NCBI RefSeq assembly: GCF_031585635.1
Contig: NZ_CP134198.1
Location: forward strand, 186,001-250,000
Origin: Paraburkholderia sp. FT54
GTDB taxonomy: Bacteria > Pseudomonadota > Gammaproteobacteria > Burkholderiales > Burkholderiaceae
Length of the DNA: 64,000 bases
Direction: 5' to 3'
The notes below the pieces were generated by a model. That model saw nothing but the letters and a program-made list of their open reading frames with translations. It was not told where the DNA came from and made no database searches. Shown piece by piece: positions 55,030 to 63,202 of the stretch (position 1 is the first letter of the stretch; every line of letters begins with the position of its first letter). Both the position numbers and the translations under genes were made by a program.

Positions 55030-56507
55030 GAGCGGGAAAGCGTAGAAATGGAAGCGGTGCTGCTATCGGTCACGCCGAAGCCGCCGCCGAACGCGCGAAA
55101 CAGGCTCACCGACGCCTGCAGGCGCGCGAGCCGTGCCTGCACCAGCGTGTCTTCGGACTGGTAAAGCGTGCGTTGGGCGTCGAGTACGGTCAGAAAGTCG
55201 ACGGTGCCGAGCTCGTATTGGGCTTGCGCGAGCGTGGCGGCTTTGCGGGCGGCGTCGGCGGCGATCTGGTCGGCGGCCTCCGCGAGCTGCTGCTGTTGCG
55301 CCGCCGAGAGCGAATCCTCGACGTCCTGCAGCGCAGTCACGACGGCCTGCCGGTAATCGGCAACGCCCTTTGCTTCGGCGGCTTGGCTTGCGTGCAACTG
55401 GCCATGCAGCGCGCCGCCGTCGAACAACGGCGCGGCCAGCGACGCGGCGAGGCTCGCAAACGGGCTCGACAGGAAATGCGAAAGGGACTTGCTGCTGAAC
55501 CCGCCGTCGGCGGTCAGCACGATGTTCGGCAGGAAGGCGGCGCGCGCCGCGCCGACGCTCTCATTGGCCGACTGCAACTGCGCTTCCTTCGAGCGGATAT
55601 CGGGGCGCGTTTCCAGCAGGCTGGCCGGCAGATCCGGACGCGGTTGCGGAATGGCGATGCCGGCGAGCGCGGTTTCGTTGACCGTAAACTGCTCGGGCGC
55701 GGTGCCTACCAGCACGGCGAGCGCATGGATGTTGGTGTCCAGCTGCTGTTGCAACGCCGGCACCGCCGCCTGGAAGGTAGCGAGCGCATTGCGCTGCTGC
55801 TGCACCTGCAGCTCGGTCGCGACGCCCGCCTCCTGTTGCGCGAGCAACAACTGCAGAATGTGCGCGGCATCGTCGGAGATGGACCGTGCGATCGCCAGAC
55901 GGCGGCGCAGGCTCTGCACCTGGAAATAGGTGTCCGCCACCGATGCAGTCAGCGTCAACGCCACCGTATCGCGATCGAACTCAGACGCGCGCGCGAGCAG
56001 GTCTGCCGCGCTGGCGTTGGCGGCGTCGAAGCCCCAGAAGTCGACTTCGTAACTGGCTTCGGCAAACAGGCTCTGGGTTTTGGTGGTCGAGCCGCGCCCC
56101 AGGTGAGCGCGGTCGAAGGTAGCGCCGACCGATAGCGACGGATACTGCGGCGCGCCGGCTTTCTCGGCGTTGCCGCGCGCCTGTTCGACGCTCGCAATCG
56201 CCGAAGCCAGCGTAAAGTTGTTGCGCAGACTGCGATCGATCAGCGCATCGAGAGCGTGGTCGTGATATTCGCGCCACCAGCCGCTTTTGACCGGAACGGT
56301 ATCGGCAAGCGGCGCACTCGCCGAGCCGTCAAAGTGCTGCGCGAGCGGCGCACTGGGCCGCTGATAGGCCGGCACGAGCGAGCACCCGGCCAGAGCCACG
56401 ACACCCAGCGCGCAGACTGTGCCGCAAACGGCAGCGCGGAGCGTCAGATGAGGCGCACGAGGACTGACGACGGGCGAGAACGGCGCCGAACGGGACAGCC
56501 CAGACAT
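55026..56507 (-). CDS. Outer-membrane efflux lipoprotein (NodT/TolC family)
   Basis: Encodes 493 residues from the ATG at 56505-56507 (GGAG upstream); a TTG at 56525 is an alternative. A lipobox LAGC follows the hydrophobic leader AVCGTVCALGVVA, so it is a lipoprotein. Two repeats of the TolC fold are visible: SGWWREYHDHALDALIDRSL, TLASAIASVEQARGNAEKAG and ATLAQAQYELGTVDFLTVLD, SEDTLVQARLARLQASVSLF. It is the outer-membrane exit duct of the pump. First gene of the three-gene efflux operon, 160 bases after an OmpR-type regulator. Confidence 0.93.
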   Translation of the reverse strand: MSGLSRSAPFSPVVSPRAPHLTLRAAVCGTVCALGVVALAGCSLVPAYQRPSAPLAQHFDGSASAPLADTVPVKSGWWREYHDHALDALIDRSLRNNFTLASAIASVEQARGNAEKAGAPQYPSLSVGATFDRAHLGRGSTTKTQSLFAEASYEVDFWGFDAANASAADLLARASEFDRDTVALTLTASVADTYFQVQSLRRRLAIARSISDDAAHILQLLLAQQEAGVATELQVQQQRNALATFQAAVPALQQQLDTNIHALAVLVGTAPEQFTVNETALAGIAIPQPRPDLPASLLETRPDIRSKEAQLQSANESVGAARAAFLPNIVLTADGGFSSKSLSHFLSSPFASLAASLAAPLFDGGALHGQLHASQAAEAKGVADYRQAVVTALQDVEDSLSAAQQQQLAEAADQIAADAARKAATLAQAQYELGTVDFLTVLDAQRTLYQSEDTLVQARLARLQASVSLFRAFGGGFGVTDSSTASISTLSRS

Positions 56508-56666
56508 TGGAGAACGCTCCGGCAAGATGGGAATGTCGCCAGATTAGTCAGCGGGTCCTGTCGGCGCTTTCGCCCAATAATGAAAAAAATTTTATGCAGA
56601 GCAACATGCGGACGGAGCGGCCTGCGCGAGGCCGTCAACGTTGCCCAAAGGTGCCCGCACAGGTGC

Positions 56667-57344
56667 CTAATGTGCCGGGTTCAGCACATAACCCGCACCC
56701 ACCACCGTATGAATCAGCGCTACGGGAAAATCGCGATCCACCTTCGCCCGCAGTCGATGCACGTGCAAATCGATGATATTGCCGCGCGGTTCGAAATCGT
56801 AGTTCCACGCCGCCTCGAGCAGCATGCTGCGCGTTACGACCTGGCCTTCGCGGCGCGCCAGGCATTCGAGCAACAGAAACTCGCGATGCTGAAGGCGCAG
56901 ATCGCGGCCGCCGCGCGTCGCGGTTCGTGCCCGCGTGTCGAGCACCAGATCCGCGCATTCAAGCCGTTCGCTCATCCGGCTGCGATCCGCGCGCCGCGCG
57001 AGCGCCTCGATTCTCGCCAGCACTTCGACGAAGGCATACGGCTTCATGAGGTAATCGTCGCAACCGGCGCGGATGCCCTCCACGCGTTCGTTCAGCCCGC
57101 CAACCGCGGACAGCATCAGCACCGGCGTGGTATCGCCACCAGCGCGCAATTGCTGCACGAGGGCGATACCGTCGAGCGCCGGCAGGAGACGATCGGTCAC
57201 GATCACGTCGTAAATGCCCTCGCGCGCATAGGCGAGCCCGGTCGCACCGTCGGCCACGGTGTCGACAATGAAGCCGCTCTCGCTCAAGCCGCGCGCCAGG
57301 AACTGGCTGGCGCGCGTATCGTCTTCGACCAGCAGGATTCGCAT
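56667..57344 (-). CDS. OmpR/PhoB-family response regulator
   Basis: Encodes 225 residues. Receiver domain: acidic pocket LLVEDD, phospho-acceptor Asp in VIVTDRLLPALDG near 51 and Lys in YLMKPYAF. Winged-helix output: LQHREFLLLECLARREGQVV, NIIDLHVHRLRAKVD and HTVVGAGYVL. It reads toward the efflux operon on the same strand and is the likely regulator of it. It has no adjacent kinase of its own on this strand, but a divergent regulator/kinase pair starts 161 bases away and could cross-talk. Confidence 0.92.
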   Translation of the reverse strand: MRILLVEDDTRASQFLARGLSESGFIVDTVADGATGLAYAREGIYDVIVTDRLLPALDGIALVQQLRAGGDTTPVLMLSAVGGLNERVEGIRAGCDDYLMKPYAFVEVLARIEALARRADRSRMSERLECADLVLDTRARTATRGGRDLRLQHREFLLLECLARREGQVVTRSMLLEAAWNYDFEPRGNIIDLHVHRLRAKVDRDFPVALIHTVVGAGYVLNPAH

Positions 57345-57505
57345 GCGCTAAACAGGTTGATAATGGCTTACATTAGAATTTTTTAATGTTGGTGCGAAAC
57401 GCCTGTGCAGTTTCGCGCGGCATACTTTGGTGCATCGTAGGTACGAGCGTAGTGTATATGACCGGCTCGCACAGGCTCGCCGCCCGCTCACTTCTGGAAA
57501 AACGC

Positions 57506-58189
57506 ATGTCGAACGTATTGGTCGTCGAAGACGACGGGCAAACCCTCGCGGAGATCGTTGAAGCGCTCACCGATCACGGCTGCAAGGTGCAAGCCGCGAG
57601 CACGGGCCGCGACGGTTTGATGCTCGCGGTCGCCAACAGTTACGACGCCATCGTGCTCGACCGCATGTTGCCAGGCGCCCTCGAAGGCCTCGGCATGCTG
57701 GCGGCGTTGCGCAGCGCCGGCGTGCTCACGCCGGTGTTGATTCTGAGCGCCCTGTCCGCGGTCGACGAGCGCGTACGCGGTTTGCGCGCCGGCGGCGACG
57801 ATTATCTGACCAAGCCGTTCGAATTCATCGAACTGACCGCGCGGCTCGACGCGCTGATGCGACGGCGTGAAGCCGCGCCCGGTGTGCAGGAATACCAGGT
57901 CGGCCCGTTGCGTCTCGACCCGCTCAAGCGCGAAGTAAGCTGCGCAGGCCGTCCGGTGCCGCTCTTGCCGCGCGAATACCGGCTGCTTGAATACCTGATG
58001 CAGCATGAGGGCCAGGTGGTGAGCCGCACGATGCTGTTCGAAGCGGTATGGGATTACCGGCTGGACGAGCGAACCAATGTGATCGACGTGCACATCAGCC
58101 GCCTGAGAAAGAAGCTGGATCCGGACGGGACGGCTCCGATGATCGATACCGTGCGCGGTTCGGGGTACATGCTCCATGCGCCTGACTGA
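57506..58189 (+). CDS. OmpR/PhoB-family response regulator (paired with kinase)
   Basis: Encodes 227 residues from ATG 57506; the frame is open to 57386. Receiver: VLVVEDDGQTLAEI, phospho-acceptor Asp in AIVLDRMLPG, Lys in YLTKPFEF. Output: LLPREYRLLEYLMQHEGQVV, NVIDVHISRLRKKLDPDG and DTVRGSGYMLHAPD. It overlaps the histidine kinase start by 14 bases and so forms a two-component operon. It is divergent from another OmpR-type regulator that precedes the efflux operon; the two share about the same length and layout and may be ancient duplicates. Confidence 0.92.
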   Translation: MSNVLVVEDDGQTLAEIVEALTDHGCKVQAASTGRDGLMLAVANSYDAIVLDRMLPGALEGLGMLAALRSAGVLTPVLILSALSAVDERVRGLRAGGDDYLTKPFEFIELTARLDALMRRREAAPGVQEYQVGPLRLDPLKREVSCAGRPVPLLPREYRLLEYLMQHEGQVVSRTMLFEAVWDYRLDERTNVIDVHISRLRKKLDPDGTAPMIDTVRGSGYMLHAPD

Positions 58190-59531
58190 ACTGCACCGCA
58201 CCACCGGTTTTCGCCTCGCCACGCTGTTCCTGATGCTGTTCGGCGTCATCGCGATACTTTTATTCGGCTACCTGTATCGCGAGATCACCGGCTTCGAACA
58301 GGAGCGCATCGACGACTGGCTGATTCGCGAGCACGCACAGTTGCAACGCGAAGAGCCGGACGAACTGGTCGCGCGATTCGAACATCAAAACCAGTTCGAT
58401 CCGCGCCGTCATCGTCCGTTCGGCCTGTTCGACGCTACCGGCAAACACCTTGCCGGCGGCTACGCGGGCGATCAGCCGGCTATCCCGGGCTTCGACAAAC
58501 CGTTTTCCATGCCGCTCGCGACGCTGCCCGGCCACCCGCCCGGCCGATGCATCGCCGCGCGCGTGCCGGATAGTCGCATCGCGTTGCAATGCCAGAACAC
58601 CCGAGAACTCGACCACTTCGACGAAGAACTGCTGCACGCACTGCTTTCCACCGCCACGATCACGCTCGTGATCGGCCTGGTCGGGGCGAGCCTGATCGGC
58701 ATTTCGGCAATGCGGCGGCTCGACGCGGTGATCGCCTCAATCGAGGAAATCGTCGCCGGCAATCTCAGCAGGCGTTTGCCAGTGCATTCGAAACGCGACG
58801 ACGTGGATCGCCTCGTCGTCGTCGTGAACGGCATGCTCGACGAAATCGAGCGGCTCATGAACGAAGTCAAGGGCGTCTGCGACGCGATTGCACACGATCT
58901 GCGCACACCGCTCACACGGATGCTCGGTGGACTCGAACGTGCGCAGCGCCGCGCCAAAACTGAAGCAGAGTATCGCGCGGCAATCGATGAAACCATCGTC
59001 GAAACCAGTGGGTTGCTGCGCACCTTCAACGCGCTGCTGCGCATTTCGGAAATCGAAAGCGGCGTGCGCCGCGCGGGATTCACAACGGTCGATCTGGCTG
59101 CCGTTGCCGATGATGTGTTCGAGTTCTACGATCCGACTGCCGAGGACAAGCAGATCGCTTTCGAACTGCAGCGAACGGTATCGGGGCCGCTCGACATCCA
59201 GGGTGATTCGAACCTGCTGTTCGAGGCGCTGGCGAATCTGGTGGAAAACGCCATCAAATTCGCCCCACATGGCGGCCATGTGCGGATCACCGTGTTCCGC
59301 GACAAGACCGGTGCGGGCGTCACCGTTTCGGACGACGGGCCGGGCATTGCGGCCGCCGAACAGCAAGCTGTGCTGCGGCGCTTTTATCGCGGTGAGGCGA
59401 GCCGTCACACGCCCGGCAGCGGGCTCGGCCTGAGCCTTGTGCTCGCAGTGGCTGGCATGCACGGCATGTCGATCCGTTTCAAGGACGCGATGCCCGGATG
59501 TGAAGTCCTGTTCTGTAAAACCGCTGAATAA
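58176..59531 (+). CDS. Sensor histidine kinase (HAMP-HisKA-HATPase)
   Basis: Encodes 451 residues. TM1 (LATLFLMLFGVIAILLFGYL) and TM2 (ALLSTATITLVIGLVGASLI) flank a ~130-residue periplasmic sensor. HAMP follows (AMRRLDAVIASIEEIVAGNL). The H-box is VCDAIAHDLRTPLTRMLGGL with the phosphorylatable His near 240; the N-box LANLVENAIKFAP, G1 SDDGPGIAA and G2 GSGLGLSLVLAVAG are complete. It is co-translated with its response regulator. The sensed signal is unknown, but the location beside an RND pump suggests envelope or toxic stress. Confidence 0.92.
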   Translation: MRLTELHRTTGFRLATLFLMLFGVIAILLFGYLYREITGFEQERIDDWLIREHAQLQREEPDELVARFEHQNQFDPRRHRPFGLFDATGKHLAGGYAGDQPAIPGFDKPFSMPLATLPGHPPGRCIAARVPDSRIALQCQNTRELDHFDEELLHALLSTATITLVIGLVGASLIGISAMRRLDAVIASIEEIVAGNLSRRLPVHSKRDDVDRLVVVVNGMLDEIERLMNEVKGVCDAIAHDLRTPLTRMLGGLERAQRRAKTEAEYRAAIDETIVETSGLLRTFNALLRISEIESGVRRAGFTTVDLAAVADDVFEFYDPTAEDKQIAFELQRTVSGPLDIQGDSNLLFEALANLVENAIKFAPHGGHVRITVFRDKTGAGVTVSDDGPGIAAAEQQAVLRRFYRGEASRHTPGSGLGLSLVLAVAGMHGMSIRFKDAMPGCEVLFCKTAE

Positions 59532-59623
59532 CGTCATATTTATCGTCGACGCACACGGCCTTTGTGGCTCTGGTGCAAATAGTTGGTCTAATCGAGATGC
59601 ATCTTATAAACATGGATACCTTA

Positions 59624-59755
59624 TCAATCGAGAAGGACAGCATTCCAGACGATAGGCGAGACGGTGTCCCTGAACCCGAGAGCGGAGAGGTCAAACTGGC
59701 CCTTGCGGATGCGATGCATTAACTCGATGCCTGAAATCGTGGGTCGTGGCATTCC
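59624..59755 (-). pseudogene. IS6-family transposase, C-terminal fragment
   Basis: The minus-strand frame ends PRPTISGIELMHRIRKGQFD, LSALGFRDTVSPIVWNAVLL, the typical C-terminus of IS6/IS26-like transposases. The start side is cut at about 59755, just before the inverted-repeat copy of the EAL-MCP block begins. The other parts of an IS6 transposase lie on the far side of that block (62438-62786). Confidence 0.75.
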
Positions 59756-59791
59756 TGAACCGGTTGAAACCGAGGACCTCAACGTCAGGTT

Positions 59792-60511
59792 GTGGATCAG
59801 ACGGGATCTTCTACCGACGTTGCAGCGATTCTGACGCACCGCTGCATACAGACATTTCTGCAGCCGATCGTGCGCGTCAGCGATTGTGCGGTGGTTGGTT
59901 TCGAAGCCCTTTCCCGAGGTCCGAAGGGGTCACCTCTTGAACGCCCAGATAAGTTGTTTGATACGGCCTACGCCGCCGGGCGCACCGTGGATGCGGAATT
60001 GTTGTGTGCCGAACTGGCTCTTGAGCGCACTAAAGACAAACTACCGCCGGGCGCCTTCCTGACCATCAATTTGGGCCCTGATGCCTTGGCCCTTGCGGCG
60101 GACAGGCTGGCGTTAGCCGGTAGACCGGAAGTGATGGTCGAACTCACTGAGCACCTGCCCCTCAACCAAGCCCAGGGTTTGGTGGAAGTGGTCAATCGTT
60201 TGCGCACCTTGGGGATTCGGTTGGCTTTGGATGACACGGGATGCGGGTTCGCCGACTTCGACACCGTCCGCCTGTTGCGGCCGGACATCGTCAAACTTTG
60301 CATCACGGTGATACGCAACGCCGGCAAGGGCTCGCACTTTATGGCCGCGATTCGTGAGTCAGCAGAGCGGCTCTGCAAGCTGGGTTGCCGGGTGCTCGCC
60401 GAAGGCGTGGAAAGAGAAAATCAGCATGCCGCATTGCAGGGTTGCGGTATCGAACTTGCCCAAGGCTGGCTTTATGGCAAGCCGGAGGCCGTCGAGTCTG
60501 TCCTACGCTGA
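59792..60511 (+). pseudogene. 5'-truncated EAL phosphodiesterase (copy 2)
   Basis: A GTG-initiated frame of 239 residues starting VDQTGSSTDVAAILTHRCIQ. It is the EAL domain of the copy at 16101-17321 without its N-terminal ~165 residues. The catalytic motifs VVGFEALSRG, VELTEH, LALDDTGCGFADFD and LAEGVE remain. About ten amino-acid differences from copy 1 (for example LNQAQG for LNEAEG, RVLAEG for LVLAEG) contrast with the near-identical MCP next to it. An isolated EAL domain could in principle be active, but the natural start and promoter are gone. Confidence 0.82.
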
Positions 60512-60828
60512 AGGTCTGATTGCGTGGCACCGCAAGACAATCTGGAATGGCCGCGAGAGCCGAAGGCCTGCCGGACGCCGGTATGAACGATTCGACGAAG
60601 ATCCAGGATTCCTGTCCGCCTAACAACGCAACGGCAGGCAACAGTAGTACGGCTGCGGAACTTGATCGTCAAAGTTAATTGACGCTTGCACTGCAATACA
60701 AATAGATTATCAAAAAGGTTTTTCGTTGCTATTATTAGAACCCGAAAAAATAGACGGCGCGCCGCGCAGGGTTGGTTGACCAGCAACGGTCCACACATGT
60801 CAAGGCGACGTCAGCACACGGGCAACCC
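60512..60828. other. Spacer between EAL and MCP genes (copy 2)
   Basis: 317 bases. An AT-rich section (60665-60745) probably holds the MCP promoter. It aligns with the copy 1 spacer but with numerous substitutions and a ~70-base length difference. Confidence 0.5.
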
Positions 60829-62409
60829 ATGAACACAAACAAGACATTAAGCATTCGGGTGCGGTTGATCGCAGGGTTCGGCGTGGTTCTCATCGCGCTC
60901 GTCGCGCTGACGGTAATCGCGATCAGTCGGGTCGAGATGGTTCGCGCGCGGCTCGACGACATCATCGACGTAAATGGCGTAAAGGAACGTTACGCGATTA
61001 ACTTTCGCGGAAGCGTTCACGACCGCTCCATCGCGGTGCGTGACGTGACGCTTGTATCCGCGGCGGAACTGCCTTCGGTCATCAATCACATTAATGTGCT
61101 CGCGAGCCAGTACGAGGAATCGGCTGGACCGCTCGCCAGGATCTATGCTGAACGTACCGACATCACCGCGGAGGAACGGGCGATCTATGCACGTGTCAAC
61201 GCCGCGCGGGAGCAAAGCCTGCCGCTGATCCAGCAGTTGATCAGCTTGCAGCAAGCGGGCGACGTTGAGGGCGCACGCAAGATTTTGCTCGATGATGCGC
61301 GTCCCGCGCTTGTCGAATGGCTTGCTGGGATCAACGCGCTGATTGACTATCAGGAACACCTCGATCAGCAGGAAGGCGCCGAGGCGCGCAAGATCAGCAC
61401 TGATTTTCGCTGGTTGATGAGCGTGCTGACGCTGCTCGCGTGCGGCGTTGGCATCGCCGTCGTCTACGCGACCGTGCGCAACATCACGCAGTCCCTCGGG
61501 GCCGAGCCCAGCGACGTGGTCGAGCTGGCCGAATCGATCCGCGCAGGCAACCTTGCGCGCGGGATCGAATTGCGGCCCGGCGATACGTCAAGCGTGATCG
61601 CAGCGATGGCGCGCATGCAGCAAAGGCTCGCCGAAATCGTCACGCAAATGCGCGACGCCGCTCAGGGCGTCGCGGCTGCCACGGAGCAAATCGCGCTGGG
61701 TAACGCCGACCTGAGTACGCGCACCGAGCGGCAGGCAGCTGCGCTCGAACAGGCGAGCGGCGCGCTCGAGGAGTTCGACTCCAGCGTGGCGGCCAATGCG
61801 CAAAGCGCGGGCAACGCCGACGAACTGGCAAAGCACGCTTCGGCTACCTCAGCACAGGGTGGCACCGTGGTTGGTCAGGTCGTGAACACGATGCGCGCGA
61901 TCAGCGAATCGTCGAACCGCATCGAGGACATCATCTCCGTCATCGATTCGATCGCATTCCAGACTAATTTGCTTTCGTTGAATGCCGCAGTCGAAGCGGC
62001 GCGAGCCGGTGCCGGCGGTCGCGGCTTCGCGGTCGTCGCCAGCGAGGTGCGCATGCTCGCACAGCGCAGCGCAGCTGCCGCGAAGGAAATCAAGGAACTT
62101 ATCGGCGCGAGCAGCGCGCGGATTAGCGAGGGGGAGCGGCAGGTCGATGCGGCAGGCACGACGATCTCCAACATCGTCGAAGCATCGCAGCGCGTCACGC
62201 ACATCATGGAAGCGATGCACCAGGCTTGCCGTGCTCAGACGCAGCAGATCGGCGAAGTACGTGGCGTGATCGGGAACCTTGAGCAAAACACGCAGCAAAA
62301 CGTGACGCTGGTGCAGCAGTCGGCCGCTGCGGCGCAGACGTTGAAGGAGCAAGCGCAGGGTTTGCTGGACTCGGCGCAGGTATTCACGCTCCCGTTTCAG
62401 ACGCATTGA
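60829..62409 (+). CDS. Methyl-accepting chemotaxis protein (copy 2)
   Basis: Encodes 526 residues from ATG 60829. Same layout as copy 1: TM1, periplasmic four-helix sensor, TM2, HAMP, signalling hairpin ([20 protein letters not shown]). The protein differs from copy 1 only in the first ~15 residues ([13 protein letters not shown] against [14 protein letters not shown]). At DNA level the first ~190 bases carry about a dozen silent differences, whereas the later parts I compared are virtually the same. The periplasmic sensor is thus identical, so the two should detect the same ligand. It may be expressed from its own promoter in the AT-rich spacer. Confidence 0.95.
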   Translation: MNTNKTLSIRVRLIAGFGVVLIALVALTVIAISRVEMVRARLDDIIDVNGVKERYAINFRGSVHDRSIAVRDVTLVSAAELPSVINHINVLASQYEESAGPLARIYAERTDITAEERAIYARVNAAREQSLPLIQQLISLQQAGDVEGARKILLDDARPALVEWLAGINALIDYQEHLDQQEGAEARKISTDFRWLMSVLTLLACGVGIAVVYATVRNITQSLGAEPSDVVELAESIRAGNLARGIELRPGDTSSVIAAMARMQQRLAEIVTQMRDAAQGVAAATEQIALGNADLSTRTERQAAALEQASGALEEFDSSVAANAQSAGNADELAKHASATSAQGGTVVGQVVNTMRAISESSNRIEDIISVIDSIAFQTNLLSLNAAVEAARAGAGGRGFAVVASEVRMLAQRSAAAAKEIKELIGASSARISEGERQVDAAGTTISNIVEASQRVTHIMEAMHQACRAQTQQIGEVRGVIGNLEQNTQQNVTLVQQSAAAAQTLKEQAQGLLDSAQVFTLPFQTH

Positions 62410-62437
62410 ACGAGCCGGTCGCTGATATCTAACGGAG

Positions 62438-62542
62438 ATGTTCCCTGCCGTCGTCATCAGCTGCGCGGTTCGGTGGTATTTCCGGTTTAGCCTGAGCCTG
62501 TGCGATATCGAGGAGTTGTTGCTCGAGCGTGGTGTCGTGGTC
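62438..62542 (+). pseudogene. IS6-family transposase, N-terminal fragment (plus strand)
   Basis: Encodes FPAVVISCAVRWYFRFSLSL, CDIEELLLERGVVV, the start region of an IS6 transposase without its first ~10 residues. It stops matching at VVV, where SYETIRRWC would follow. The next part of the protein is found immediately to the right but on the opposite strand. Confidence 0.75.
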
Positions 62543-62544
62543 GC

Positions 62545-62786
62545 GGCACCGGGTTTGAACGCAGCACCCGCCGGAAGAAGCACTTTGCCGCGGCCTTATC
62601 GCGCCGCTTTTGCACCAGCACATCACCGCACTCGTCGGCCGCTCGCCACAACAGATACGGCTCGCCGCGCAGCGTCACGAACATCTCGTCCAGATGCCAT
62701 ATGCTGCCCGGCCTGGGTCGCGCCGCTTTGGCGGACCGGGCGAATTTAGCGCCAAATTTGTCGCAGCAACGGATCGTTTCGTACAT
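62545..62786 (-). pseudogene. IS6-family transposase, middle fragment (minus strand)
   Basis: The minus strand encodes YETIRCCDKFGAKFARSAKA, GSIWHLDEMFVTLRGEPYLL, AADECGDVLVQKRRDKAAAK and FFRRVLRSNPVP, the catalytic DDE region of an IS6 transposase. It starts where the plus-strand N-terminal fragment ends in the protein, and it points the same way as the C-terminal fragment at 59624-59755. The transposase has therefore been broken and partly inverted. Confidence 0.8.
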
Positions 62787-63202
62787 GCCAGATCGTGACG
62801 GACCAGTTGCGCAGCTATCTATAAGGAGCTTCCGTTTCTTGCAAGCTGGGTTTAATACCGCATGCGTCGAATCCTGTGTTGTCAGCGCGTGCACGGAAGC
62901 ATGAGGGCAGACGAGGCAGACTGCAAACCTATAAACGTACATGGACTCCCGCCTATGAGCAAGAGTGGTTTGCATTTTTTCGAAGGTCACGACTGCGTCC
63001 GTACATTCGGCTTTTGATGTGCTTGCTTTCGGCACTAGCCATCATGGATGTTTGCGCGCTTGCACCTCATCGGCCTGCTGGCTTCGTACTGCAGCCGCCG
63101 GATATATCAGGATCTGCAAGCGCCGGTCCGACCGGTTCGCCATGCTTGCCGCTTCTTGCGCAATCGCGGAAGAAATGAAAGTGATTGAGAAGTTACAGAC
63201 TG
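62787..63202. other. Gene-free stretch between IS6 and IS110 remnants
   Basis: About 415 bases with only short, unconvincing frames. It may contain the original flank of the IS elements. Confidence 0.35.

Larger units (their letters stand above)
59780..62441. repeat. Large inverted repeat, copy 2 (EAL-MCP block)
   Basis: Inverted copy of 14097-16832. It begins at CAACGTCAGGTTG inside the EAL gene and ends at GAGATGT after the MCP stop. Both ends abut IS6-family transposase fragments, which suggests that IS6 activity carried or trimmed the block. Confidence 0.9.

Noticed and set aside
53932..55164. 410-codon plus-strand frame opposite the RND adaptor
   Set aside because: Antisense shadow with an R/H/D-rich composition; the minus-strand adaptor is unambiguous.
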